The position numbers and the translations under genes are program-made. From Candidatus Zhuqueibacterota bacterium (GTDB lineage: Bacteria > Zhuqueibacterota > Zhuqueibacteria > Residuimicrobiales > Residuimicrobiaceae), in contig CAUJEL010000048.1 of assembly GCA_963169875.1 (NCBI GenBank), forward strand, positions 1-63,831: 63,831 nucleotides of DNA. The letters run 5' to 3'. Below the pieces are notes generated by a model. The model saw only the letters and a list, made by a program, of their open reading frames with translations, was not told the DNA's origin and searched no databases. Shown here one piece after another: positions 16,546 through 25,690 of the stretch (within the stretch, counting starts at the first letter, position 1; every line of letters starts with the position of its first letter).

Positions 16546-17784
16546 ATGGCGCCACTTCAGCGGCTGCCCGTTTTTTCCCGTTTCAGGGCATGGACGAGAA
16601 AGTGCTGTTGCCAAAGCGCCTGGTATTTTCTGTTGCTCGGTTGTTTACTTTCAGGGAGGGCTGAGGCCAGGGGTGCTGTAGCGCAAGATTCCCTGCTGCA
16701 CCACCTGGAGGCCGACATCAGCGATGGCCGCCTCGACCATTTCCGTTTGATCGAAGCCGCGTTTGTCCTGTCGGGCGTCACGCAAGCGGACACTCTGGCT
16801 CTGTGTAATCGGTGGTACGAGGGGATTCTGGAAAAATTGCGCGCTTTCCGCTTCGATGCATCCGATCGCATCGGCTCTGCCTCCACGGTTTTTGCTTATC
16901 TGCATCTCGAGCATCTCGTGCACTATAAAGAAGAAGCGACAACGCTTGTGGATGTCATCCGGGAAAAGCGCTATAACTGTGTTGCGGGCACGATTCTATT
17001 CAACATCATCTGTACAGACCTGGGATGGAGCGTCGATGCGTTTGAAACACCAACCCATGTTTATACCATTTTCCCGCACTATACGCGGGAGTATCGCATC
17101 GAAAACACCTCTCCCATGGGGTTCAATATCATGGCGAATCTGCGCAGTTATTCTCAATACCTGTTAAGATATTATCCGCAGCACCGGGCTGCGCAGATCG
17201 GCCTGGACCGGATTTATGCGTACGAAAATGATAACGGCCGGCGCATCAACAATGTAGAGCTGCTCGGCCTGCTGGCGTACAATCAGGCCTATTTTGCGAT
17301 GAAAAAGAATGAATTTGGCAAAGCGTACGAGTACGTCCTGTTGGCGCAAAAATTCAACCAGGATTCCAAATCGAATGTCCAATTTGAGATCGCGCTTTAT
17401 TTTCAATGGGGCAAGGTGTTGTTCGACGCTCAACAATTCAGGCAGGCGTTCACCGTATATGCGGATGGATATTATCGCTATCCGGATGAATCCGATTTGG
17501 GGCAAAACTGCCTGGCGGCCTTTTTTCACAGCATGCGATTGTATTGGCACAACCGCCAATGGGCGGAGACCGGGCGGATTATACAGGAGCTGTTGGTACT
17601 GGAGGTATTGAAACAGGAAGATAGCGCCCGTCTCCAGCAGATGCTCTCCGCCTGGATCCTGTATCATCAACAACGGCGCGACCGCGGCGGTTTGCTGGAA
17701 AGCCTCGATGTGCTGGAACAGAGCGGTGCTGACATGGGCGGGTGGCGGCAGGTTCGTGAAAACGCCATGAATCTGCCAAACTAG
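16546..17784 (+). CDS. Transglutaminase-like and TPR protein, probably exported
   Basis: A protein of about 412 residues. I start at ATG 16546 because it opens an N-terminal basic/hydrophobic segment (SAWYFLLLGCLLSG) that looks like a membrane anchor or signal. The open frame reaches 16423. Residues 45-190 contain YNCVAGTILFNIICTDLGW and FETPTHVYTIFP, which fit the Cys and His of a SirB1/transglutaminase-like fold. After it come helical repeats (LLGLLAYNQAYFAMKKNEF, FQWGKVLFDAQQFRQAF and others) of TPR type. The function is unknown. A peptidase or peptidoglycan-related role is possible. The HD protein follows 23 bases later. Confidence 0.72.
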   Translation: MAPLQRLPVFSRFRAWTRKCCCQSAWYFLLLGCLLSGRAEARGAVAQDSLLHHLEADISDGRLDHFRLIEAAFVLSGVTQADTLALCNRWYEGILEKLRAFRFDASDRIGSASTVFAYLHLEHLVHYKEEATTLVDVIREKRYNCVAGTILFNIICTDLGWSVDAFETPTHVYTIFPHYTREYRIENTSPMGFNIMANLRSYSQYLLRYYPQHRAAQIGLDRIYAYENDNGRRINNVELLGLLAYNQAYFAMKKNEFGKAYEYVLLAQKFNQDSKSNVQFEIALYFQWGKVLFDAQQFRQAFTVYADGYYRYPDESDLGQNCLAAFFHSMRLYWHNRQWAETGRIIQELLVLEVLKQEDSARLQQMLSAWILYHQQRRDRGGLLESLDVLEQSGADMGGWRQVRENAMNLPN

Positions 17785-17807
17785 TTTTATCACGAGAAAA
17801 GATCGGA

Positions 17808-18956
17808 ATGATTATGGATCTATACGATCTGAATACCTTTTTCCGGCTCTCCGCGGATCTTAATTATCAACTGGTGGCCATGACCATCGACAGCAAGAGC
17901 CTTTTGTCCATCATTCTGGAACGCCGCCGCCTCCCCAAAGAGAAGGAGCTGATATTAGAAGCCACCATCACCTATTTGCTGGAGATTTATCAGAAGCGCA
18001 GGCGCCATCTGGGCGCGCAGGCGAGCATCCACCCCTTGCGGGCGACGGCGCTGCTGGCCCGCGCGATGCCGGAGCCGCAGTTCCTCGATCTCATGGCTGA
18101 GCTTCTGCATGACCGCTTTGAAGATTTCAAGCCCGCGGAAAATGTCTCCAGCCTGGAGACGCCGGTCGATGACAAATTGCGCCTCATTCTCAACAAGCTG
18201 ACGGATCAGGAGCGCTGGTTTTTGATGGAACGGCTCTACTGGTTGACCAAACGTCCGCCGGAAATCTATTATCAGTACATTGGCCGCATGCTGGTGGAAT
18301 CTGAGCGAACGCCTGAGACCATCCGGGTGAAGCTGGCAGATCGTCTGGATAATACCCTGGATATGCGCATGGGACTCGAGGAGGCTTTTGAGGAGGTGCA
18401 TTTTTTCGAAGAGATGTTCCAGATGATGTACCTGCCCAAGTATAAAGGATTCCGTACCGAAATTCCCCACGCTGAAAGTCCGTCCATGAATGGCGCACAA
18501 AGACTGTACCAGCTCTTTAAAAATATCACCTTGATGTCGCTGATCCGGCAAAAAAAGGCGGCTTGCAACGATGCCATCGTCAATATACTGTTTGACAATC
18601 TGGTGCATGCCAGCATCAAAGAGGCGCAACGCATCTCTCTGCATATTTTTGCCTACCATCAGACGGACATTGCGCGGCTGCGAGAACTCATGATTGAAAC
18701 CATGGTCTATGTGCAACAAGGCGGCATCGACGCGGTGACGCCGCCGACGGTGGGCCAACGCCTGGATGGGCTGCTGGTTTCCCGTTTCAATGATCCGGAC
18801 AAGCGCTCGCGCAACAAAAAATTGTCGGAACTCTACATCGACAAGGATTTGATGGTCGAGGCTTCGATCGCCTTCATGGTCATATTTTACAGTTTTCTCA
18901 ATGATCCCAACTATTTTGTTCACGGGATCAGCGAAAGCGGCATCCGCCCCGAATAG
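17808..18956 (+). CDS. HD-domain protein related to the RelA/SpoT hydrolase domain
   Basis: A 382-residue cytoplasmic protein. Helical HD-fold signatures can be placed: His75 in SIHPLRATALLA, His101-Asp102 in LMAELLHDRFED, and Asp178 in VKLADRLDNTLDMR. The last motif is very close to the KLADRLHN of (p)ppGpp hydrolases. No synthetase, TGS or ACT domain is present, so it would be a hydrolase-only or degenerate small-alarmone-type enzyme, or another metal-dependent phosphohydrolase. The C-terminal 150 residues are unassigned helices. The start is ATG 17808. Confidence 0.72.
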   Translation: MIMDLYDLNTFFRLSADLNYQLVAMTIDSKSLLSIILERRRLPKEKELILEATITYLLEIYQKRRRHLGAQASIHPLRATALLARAMPEPQFLDLMAELLHDRFEDFKPAENVSSLETPVDDKLRLILNKLTDQERWFLMERLYWLTKRPPEIYYQYIGRMLVESERTPETIRVKLADRLDNTLDMRMGLEEAFEEVHFFEEMFQMMYLPKYKGFRTEIPHAESPSMNGAQRLYQLFKNITLMSLIRQKKAACNDAIVNILFDNLVHASIKEAQRISLHIFAYHQTDIARLRELMIETMVYVQQGGIDAVTPPTVGQRLDGLLVSRFNDPDKRSRNKKLSELYIDKDLMVEASIAFMVIFYSFLNDPNYFVHGISESGIRPE

Positions 18957-19020
18957 AATTGTTGCTCCCCTCCTGTATAGAATCGTTTGTGAAACGTCTA
19001 TAAACAGAGGAGATCCTGTC

Positions 19021-19191
19021 ATGGCGCATCACACACGCCACTCCGGTTATGCCCGTTTTGTTGAGCGAATCAACAAGTTTCCCCAGGGCGCTCCGCCGGC
19101 CAAGGCGCTGTACCGGATTCTATCCCTGCTCATGAATGCACGCGAGGCCGAGCGCATGGCGCTGCTGAGAATGCATCCGTCACAACATTAG
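19021..19191 (+). pseudogene. Truncated N-terminus of a ferredoxin-like (4Fe-4S) protein
   Basis: Behind a good GGAG ribosome site an ATG opens a 56-residue frame containing ERINKFPQGAPPAKALYRIL and LLMNAREAERMALLRM. From memory this resembles the start of a longer 4Fe-4S protein family of FCB bacteria (RLNRFPQGAPPSxxLYxIL ... FSExEAxLVxxLP). Here the frame stops right after that block (MHPSQH, stop), and nothing cysteine-rich continues in any frame of the following 260 bases. It is probably a decayed or truncated gene. A genuine small protein is the alternative. Confidence 0.5.
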
Positions 19192-19280
19192 CTTTATAAT
19201 AGGCTTCATCCGGGAAAGCCAACAGCTCGACGCTTGCAAAAGCATTTACCACGAAAGCCCTGATCGTCTCACATTTTATT

Positions 19281-19308
19281 TTGATTTGTGGCTAAAATTG
19301 AATAATTT
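19281..19308 (+). promoter_or_regulatory. Candidate promoter for the GH2-like gene
   Basis: TTGATT (19281-19286), 16 bases, TAATTT (19303-19308), about 145 bases before the start at 19453. The same TAATTT -10 is found upstream of smc and of the lytic transglycosylase at 46992. Nothing else is recognised in 19192-19452. Confidence 0.35.
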
Positions 19309-19452
19309 ATCATTCAGCTTTTAAGTTGCACCGCGGCAAGTCCCATTTCTGCGGCTCCATGATTGCAGGCAACCAACGAGGCTGTCCGGCGCGTAACACC
19401 CTGTTTTCCGAAATATTAAACCTGAGACACTAGAGCGAGTGACCACAGCATT

Positions 19453-22008
19453 ATGAGAAACGTCTTTCGACACTATTTTTATGCAACTGTTATTATCGCG
19501 CTTTTTCTCTGTACGGCTCTCAAGGCGGCAGAGCTGACCTATACCCTCGCCGATTACAGCCAAACCGATTCATTAAGCCGGCGCGCGCAGCTGGTTTTGG
19601 GCGGTGATTGGCAATATAAAACCAATGAAAATGATCCCTGGAAGCACATCCAGGTGCCAGTGCCCTTCCGGCTGCGGGATATTTTCATCCTCAAAAAGCA
19701 GTTTGCGCTGGACAGTTCCATGTCCGCGCAGCATTATGAGATGGAGTTTCAGGGCATTGATGGCCCCTGTACCGTACACCTGAATAAACGAATCGTCGGT
19801 ACGCATTCTGCCGGCACATCCCCCTTCAGAATAACCTTGAAACGGGACGAGCTTTTCTTCAATGAACCAAATGAGCTCATCCTGCAGGTGGATACGCGGC
19901 TCGACAACCGCAAATCGCTGCCAATGCTGACGCGAAACCGTGGTGTTCCGGCAGCGGGAGATGGCATCTTCCGCCCCATCATCCTCCGCACCGGTCTTGC
20001 CCCCTATGTCTCTGAAGTCAGGGTGAAGACGCTCGATGGAATTGGCGTGTTGCAGGGCACCCTGCAGAGCATGGTCCAACTCGGAGGAAGCGACAGTCTG
20101 ACGCGCGCATTACTGCAATCTTCCGGTCCATTGCGCGGGCAACTTGAAATTCTGGATGGGCAGACATCACAGCCGCTATTTTCAAGTCCGGCGCTTCCGC
20201 TCCTGGTGGCGGAGCAGGACAGCGCCCGGCTGGATATCGATTTTTCATTGCCGGGCTTTTCCTATTGGCAGCCGCGGCAGCCCAGTCACTATCTTGTCAA
20301 GATACAATTGTACCAGGGTGTTGAAATCGTCGATCGCGTCATGCTCCCCTTTGCCCTGGCGCAACCGCAGGCCTGGTTTGGCAAAAGCCGGGTTTTCCAG
20401 GGCGATTTCCGCTATCAGATCGTGGAGTGGATTGAAGATGTTTCCTTCCGCTTTCTGTCGGCCGAGGAGCAGCGCAGCGTCATAGAAAAGGACTTGGCTG
20501 AGATTTACGAACTGGGCGCCAATATGGTTCGCGTTCCGGGCAATGCACCCGCGCCTCATTTTCTCGAATTGTGCGACAAGCAGGGGCTCGGCGTCCTGCT
20601 TGAAATCCCGGTGACCAATATCCCCTCTGAACATCTCGCCAGTGCTGCGGTTCGTTTAAGTGCCAAAAAATCGCTGCAAAGCCTGATCACCGCTTACAGA
20701 TCACATCCGAGTGTGGCGGCCTGGGGTTTGGGATCGGGATTTGACGGCGGGGACGTCAAGACCGAGCAATTTCTCCAGGAGCTGGCTGCTGAGGCAAGAA
20801 AACTGGATGATCGTCCTTTGTATGCAGGCGTGCGCGGGAAAATGCCCGGTTTTCAGAAACTGCCCGTTGATTTTCAGATCCTCGAAGTGCCCCCTGAAAA
20901 ACTGCCGGAAATTTCTCAATGGTATCGTAATGTGCAGGGGTTTTATATCCTGCAATTCATTTCACCGCTTCCCTCGCTGGTCGGGGATACGCGATCCGGT
21001 CAGATGAGTCAGGCATTCCATTTGAAAACCGCTTTTCAGGAGGCGAAGCAGCGTCAGGGCGCTCTGGGCATTTCGGTATCGCCGTTTCGGGATTGGAGCG
21101 GCGATGCACCGCATGGTTATTGGGGACCGCGCGAGAACAGCAACCTCTTCACGGCCGGATTGATCGATGCAAACGGTCAACAGCGCATGGTCTATGAAGT
21201 CGTCAAGGCGGCCTTCACCCATGCCGCCATGCCGGAATTACTGCCCGGTGATATTCCCGCAGCTGATCCCGCTGTTTTTCAGATTGTCGGCATTGTGCTG
21301 ATCGTGCTTTTACTCTATTTTATCCGCCGCGACAAACGCATGAGCAATTATATGCGACGCGTGTTTGTTTATTCGCATGGTTTTTATGTGGATTTGAACG
21401 AAAACCGCCAGATCAACCCGTTTCTCACCGGACTCATCGGCATGGCTTCTTTTTTAACCCTTGCCACCATCCTGGCGAGTTTTGTCTACTTTGTTCGTGA
21501 TAATTCTCTTTTCGATGAAGTATTGACCTGGTTTTTCCCGGATGCTGACGCCAAAAATCAGGCTATCAGCCTGATCTGGCATCCCGAAAGGCTGGTGCTG
21601 TTTTTCACGGGTGTTCTCCTGGGACTGGCTTTGCTGCAAAGCATCATTTACAAGCTGTTCGTCATCGGTCAACGCCGTTATCTGCGTTTCAGTCAAATCG
21701 TCACCTTTGTGTTATGGGTGCCGGCCAACTTGATCTTTGCGCTTCCCCTCGCGGTGGTTCTATTCCGGGCGCTGTCGCGATCGAGTCTTGTGACCATCAG
21801 TTTATTTTATTTTCTCATCATGATCCTGTGGTTTCTCCTGCGTTCGGTGCGCGGCGCCAAGGTCATCATGCAGGTGAGCGCCGGCAAGGCCATCCTGTTG
21901 CAGCTGGCCGGACTGGCCATGGTGCTGCTGGTCATCGGCTTGTATCTTGAACAATCCCGCGCCTTGCTGGCATATGCCGCGTATTATTGGTCGCTGTTGG
22001 GGCTGTGA
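19453..22008 (+). CDS. GH2-like protein with degenerate active site fused to a polytopic membrane domain
   Basis: An 851-residue protein. A signal peptide (1-27) precedes a jelly-roll like the sugar-binding domain of family-2 glycoside hydrolases (GDWQYKTNENDPWKHIQVPV ... YEMEFQGIDGPCTVHLNKRI), an Ig-like stretch, and a TIM-barrel-like part (NMVRVPGNAPAPHFLELCDK, EIPVTN). The normal GH2 acid/base motif (W-SLGNE) is replaced by AAWGLGSGFDGG, without the glutamate, so glycosidase activity is doubtful. From about residue 615 to the end there are six or seven transmembrane helices resembling a Yip1-type bundle. This is probably a carbohydrate-sensing or envelope-assembly protein, facing the periplasm with its N-terminal part. 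Confidence 0.72.
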   Translation: MRNVFRHYFYATVIIALFLCTALKAAELTYTLADYSQTDSLSRRAQLVLGGDWQYKTNENDPWKHIQVPVPFRLRDIFILKKQFALDSSMSAQHYEMEFQGIDGPCTVHLNKRIVGTHSAGTSPFRITLKRDELFFNEPNELILQVDTRLDNRKSLPMLTRNRGVPAAGDGIFRPIILRTGLAPYVSEVRVKTLDGIGVLQGTLQSMVQLGGSDSLTRALLQSSGPLRGQLEILDGQTSQPLFSSPALPLLVAEQDSARLDIDFSLPGFSYWQPRQPSHYLVKIQLYQGVEIVDRVMLPFALAQPQAWFGKSRVFQGDFRYQIVEWIEDVSFRFLSAEEQRSVIEKDLAEIYELGANMVRVPGNAPAPHFLELCDKQGLGVLLEIPVTNIPSEHLASAAVRLSAKKSLQSLITAYRSHPSVAAWGLGSGFDGGDVKTEQFLQELAAEARKLDDRPLYAGVRGKMPGFQKLPVDFQILEVPPEKLPEISQWYRNVQGFYILQFISPLPSLVGDTRSGQMSQAFHLKTAFQEAKQRQGALGISVSPFRDWSGDAPHGYWGPRENSNLFTAGLIDANGQQRMVYEVVKAAFTHAAMPELLPGDIPAADPAVFQIVGIVLIVLLLYFIRRDKRMSNYMRRVFVYSHGFYVDLNENRQINPFLTGLIGMASFLTLATILASFVYFVRDNSLFDEVLTWFFPDADAKNQAISLIWHPERLVLFFTGVLLGLALLQSIIYKLFVIGQRRYLRFSQIVTFVLWVPANLIFALPLAVVLFRALSRSSLVTISLFYFLIMILWFLLRSVRGAKVIMQVSAGKAILLQLAGLAMVLLVIGLYLEQSRALLAYAAYYWSLLGL

Positions 22009-22027
22009 GCGGGGCCATAAATTGTAC

Positions 22028-22056
22028 TTGACTTTTGTATAGATGGAACGTAATTT
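22028..22056 (+). promoter_or_regulatory. Predicted promoter of smc
   Basis: TTGACT (22028-22033), a 17-base spacer and TAATTT (22051-22056), 40 bases before the smc start. It is nearly the same as the element at 46924-46952. Confidence 0.5.
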
Positions 22057-22096
22057 TACTTCCTTTTGCGTTTAAAACCTATTGAAGTGGAGCAGT

Positions 22097-25000
22097 GTGT
22101 ATCTTTCTGAATTAACAATAGTTGGCTTTAAATCATTTGCCAAAAAAACCCACATCGTTTTTCATGATGGCATGACGGGCATCGTAGGCCCCAATGGCTG
22201 CGGCAAGAGTAACATCGTTGATGCCATCCGCTGGGTGATGGGGGAGCAGAAAAGCGGCGCGCTTCGCAGCGAAGTCATGGGCAATGTGATTTTCAATGGC
22301 TCCGCGACCGCCAAGCCGGTCGGCATGGCGGAAGTATCGCTCAAAATTGAGAATACCAAGAACATCCTTCCGATCGATTATTCCGAAGTCATTATCACGC
22401 GTCGGCTTTTCCGTTCCGGGGAGAGCCAGTATCTTCTCAATGGCAACAACTGCCGTCTCAAGGATATCCTTGATCTTTTCATGGATACAGGGGCGGGCCC
22501 GCATACCTATTCGGTCATCGAGCTGCCTCAGGTCGAGCGTATTTTGAACGGCAAAGAGGATGAACGCCGCCGCATTTTCGAGGAAGCAGCGGGTATCACC
22601 AAGTACAAGCTGAGACGGAAAGCCACCTTTCGCAAGCTTGAATCCACAGAAAAGGACTTGATTCGCATTGAAGACATCATGTCGGAAGTGGAAAAAAATG
22701 TCCGCTCCTTGCGGCGCCAGGTGGCCAAGGCGGAACGGTATCAGGAATTGGCCGTTGAACTCCGTGATCTGGAGATCAAGCTGGCGGATTTTGAATACAG
22801 TAAAATTGTCGATGAATTGGAGCCGCTCGAAACGCAGCTGGATCTGATCCGCGATGAACGGGAAGGCGCTTCGAGCGCTCTGGCGACCCAGGACGCGGAC
22901 TATGAGGCCACGCGCACGCGGCTTTTGGAGATCGAGAAGAAGCTCAACGAAAATCAGCGCCTGGTATCCGATCTCAATCGCGAAGTGCAAAAATTTGAAG
23001 AGCGGATTCTGGTGAACAAGGAACGCATCCGTTCCTTGCAGGAGAGCAACGTCCGCTATACCGAAGAGATGTCCACTTTCAAGACGCGTCTCTCCGAGCT
23101 GCAAGAGCAGTACGATAAAACCGTGATCCTGGTGCAAACGGCGGAGAAGGGGCTCAACGAGAAGCGCCTCGAATATGACCGCATCAACGCCGATTATCAG
23201 GCCGTCAAGCAGGAGTTCGAAAGCAAGCGTTCGCAGGCGCGCGACGCGGAGGCACAGGTCCTTCGCATCACGGAGGAGCTGAGCCGCAAGCAGAATGAAG
23301 GGGAGCGTCTCAAGGCGACGGAGGAGAATGTTTCCCGCCGCATCAAACAGCTGGAAAATGAACTGACCCAGGAGAGCGGTCGTATTGCTGAATTGGGCGG
23401 TCTGATTCAGCAGACGCGGGCGCAAGAGGAAAAGCTGACCGCTCATATTTCCCAGCAGAAGCAGCGCCTGGTTGATATCAGCAAATTTGAAGAAGACGCC
23501 AAGCGCGCCTTTGAAGGCCTGCAAAAAAGTGATTCCCAGGATCGCAATCGCGTCGAAGTGCTGGGTCATCAGGCCGAGCTGGTGAAGCGTCTCATAGAAA
23601 ATTTTGAGGATTATCCGGCGGGTGTCCGCTATCTGGCCACACTCAAGAATCAGGGTTTTTCCACCTATGGTCCTTTGGCCAATATCGTGCATGTGGAGAA
23701 TATCCATCGTTCTGCCGTGGCGGCCGCGTTGGGAGAGTCCGCGACGTATCTCGTCGTTGAGGATAGTGACACCGCGTTTTCGGGCATCGCGTTGCTGAAA
23801 GAGGAGAAGCGGGGTATTGTCACCTTTGCACCGCGGGCCAGTCTTGCCACGCCGCTCGCCAACCGGCCGCAAGTCTCTGATCTGGGTGTTTTGGGTTGGG
23901 CTGATGAGCTGGTCGCCTGCGATGAGCGTTTCCGGCCATTGGTTCACAGCATATTGGGCGTTTATCTGGTTGTACAGGATCTGCAGACCGCAAACCGCGT
24001 CTACGGGCAGCTGCGGAGCCAGTCCTATAATGTGGTGACACTGACCGGAGAAGTGCTGGGTCATGCCGGTTTCATCCGCGGTGGTTTGCTGAGCAAGAAT
24101 CAAACTGATTTTGTCGGCCGGCAGGAACAGCTTGCCGCTCTCACACAGGAAATCGAAAAATTGCAGCAGGCTTCCGAGGCCAGACGCGCATTGATGGCGC
24201 AGCGCGAGACGGAGATCCAGCAGAATAAAATCGAGGCCGAGAATCATCGCAAAACGATACAGGAAGCGGAACAACAATTGGGTTCCGTGCGTATTGAATT
24301 GGGCAGGCAGACCTTTGAAGAGAAAGCGTTGCAGGAATCGCAGACGCGGCATGAAGCGGAGAAGCAGCGTCTGTTGGGCGAAGTGAGTCAGCTCGGTCAT
24401 AATCTTGAGTTGCAGACGCTGGGTGCTGATGAGTTGCTGGCGCGGCGCCAGGAGAACTCGCAGAAAGCCCTTGTATTGGGTGAAGAGATCAAGACGATCG
24501 AGCAGAGCGTCAATCATTCGGCCGTTCAGGTGCAGGAGCTGAGTGTTCAGGTGGCGCGGCAGCAAAGCGAGTATGAAGCCATGCGCCGGGAAAATGAGGC
24601 TGTGCACCGCCAGGTTCAAGAGACGAATGCCCTGATTCAGACTCGGCAACTGGAGACGGAACGGGCGGCCAAGGAGATTGAGGAGTTGACCGAGGTCAAC
24701 GAGACCTATGCCGGCGATGTTGAAAAATTGAAGGGTCAGCGAGAACAGGCGCAGGCTGCTCTGGATGCGTTGGAAGAGCAGCAGTACGAGGCCAACACGC
24801 GGGTGGCTGAAGCGGAGAAGATGATCCGTGCGGCGCGCGGGAAATTCGACAATCTTTCAGAGAGCGCCCATCATGTGGAATTGCGGGTTTCGGAACTCAG
24901 ACTGCGCGCTGAAAACCTGAGCGCGCGTTTGTGGACCGAGTTCGAGCACAAGCTCAGCCGCAAAGCGATGGAGCCTGAATTCAATGTGGAGACGAGCCGG

Positions 25001-25681
25001 CAGCGCGTCGATTCCATACGCGAGCGCATCAAGGAGGTGGGCCCGGTCAATTTGCTCGCGTTGAAAGAGTTCCAGCAGGAAAAGGAGCGGCTCGATTTTC
25101 TCCAGACCCAGCGCGATGATTTGATCAAGGCGCGTAAAAACTTGATGGAGACCATCGAAATCATCAACACCACCGCGCGGCAGAAATTTATCGAGACTTT
25201 TGAACAGGTGCAAAAGAATTTTGCGGAAGTGTTCAGCAAGTTTTTCGAAGGCGGCAGAGCCAACCTCGTCTTGCAGGAGACGGCCGACCCCCTCGAGTCC
25301 GAAATTGATATTTTGGCCACACCGGGCGGCAAAAAACCGGCGGCTCTGACCCTGCTTTCCGGTGGTGAAAAATCATTGACCGCCATTTCATTGCTGTTTG
25401 CCATCTATCTGGTCAAACCAAGCCCCTTCTGTATTTTTGATGAAGTCGATGCGCCCCTGGATGACCAGAATGTGCAACGGTTTACCCATGCACTGCATGA
25501 TTTTTCGACGAATACCCAATTCATCGTGGTGACGCATAACAAACTGACCATGCGTGCGGCCAATCAACTGTATGGCATCACTATGGAGGAGAGGGGTGTT
25601 TCAAAAGTGGTGTCGGTTAAATTCGACGCCCTGAAAAAGGATCAACTCGTCCCCGTGGGAGAGCCGGCAGCGGAAAACTGA
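22097..25681 (+). CDS. smc: Chromosome segregation protein SMC
   Basis: A 1194-residue SMC ATPase, normal length for the bacterial family. It folds back on itself into a long coiled coil and, with ScpA/ScpB, organises and segregates the chromosome. The start is GTG 22097 (YLSELTIVGFKSFAKKT), behind GGAG; the upstream TTG gives a non-family extension. Walker A is GPNGCGKSN. The Q-loop region and coiled coils span about residues 170-500. The hinge is around 505-680 (NFEDYPAGVRYL ... EVLGHAGFIRGG), followed by the returning coil. The ABC signature is TLLSGGEKSLTAISLLFA, and Walker B is FCIFDEVDAPLDDQNVQRF. scpA and scpB are not in the window. Confidence 0.96.
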   Translation: MYLSELTIVGFKSFAKKTHIVFHDGMTGIVGPNGCGKSNIVDAIRWVMGEQKSGALRSEVMGNVIFNGSATAKPVGMAEVSLKIENTKNILPIDYSEVIITRRLFRSGESQYLLNGNNCRLKDILDLFMDTGAGPHTYSVIELPQVERILNGKEDERRRIFEEAAGITKYKLRRKATFRKLESTEKDLIRIEDIMSEVEKNVRSLRRQVAKAERYQELAVELRDLEIKLADFEYSKIVDELEPLETQLDLIRDEREGASSALATQDADYEATRTRLLEIEKKLNENQRLVSDLNREVQKFEERILVNKERIRSLQESNVRYTEEMSTFKTRLSELQEQYDKTVILVQTAEKGLNEKRLEYDRINADYQAVKQEFESKRSQARDAEAQVLRITEELSRKQNEGERLKATEENVSRRIKQLENELTQESGRIAELGGLIQQTRAQEEKLTAHISQQKQRLVDISKFEEDAKRAFEGLQKSDSQDRNRVEVLGHQAELVKRLIENFEDYPAGVRYLATLKNQGFSTYGPLANIVHVENIHRSAVAAALGESATYLVVEDSDTAFSGIALLKEEKRGIVTFAPRASLATPLANRPQVSDLGVLGWADELVACDERFRPLVHSILGVYLVVQDLQTANRVYGQLRSQSYNVVTLTGEVLGHAGFIRGGLLSKNQTDFVGRQEQLAALTQEIEKLQQASEARRALMAQRETEIQQNKIEAENHRKTIQEAEQQLGSVRIELGRQTFEEKALQESQTRHEAEKQRLLGEVSQLGHNLELQTLGADELLARRQENSQKALVLGEEIKTIEQSVNHSAVQVQELSVQVARQQSEYEAMRRENEAVHRQVQETNALIQTRQLETERAAKEIEELTEVNETYAGDVEKLKGQREQAQAALDALEEQQYEANTRVAEAEKMIRAARGKFDNLSESAHHVELRVSELRLRAENLSARLWTEFEHKLSRKAMEPEFNVETSRQRVDSIRERIKEVGPVNLLALKEFQQEKERLDFLQTQRDDLIKARKNLMETIEIINTTARQKFIETFEQVQKNFAEVFSKFFEGGRANLVLQETADPLESEIDILATPGGKKPAALTLLSGGEKSLTAISLLFAIYLVKPSPFCIFDEVDAPLDDQNVQRFTHALHDFSTNTQFIVVTHNKLTMRAANQLYGITMEERGVSKVVSVKFDALKKDQLVPVGEPAAEN

Positions 25682-25690
25682 GGATATGCT

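Noticed and set aside
17955-19022. A 355-codon minus-strand frame opposite the HD protein
   Set aside because: Antisense shadow; the HD signatures are in the plus frame.
22133-24649. An 838-codon open frame on the minus strand opposite smc
   Set aside because: It mirrors the smc coding frame, has no ribosome site, no domain-like motifs and low-complexity composition; smc is unquestionable.
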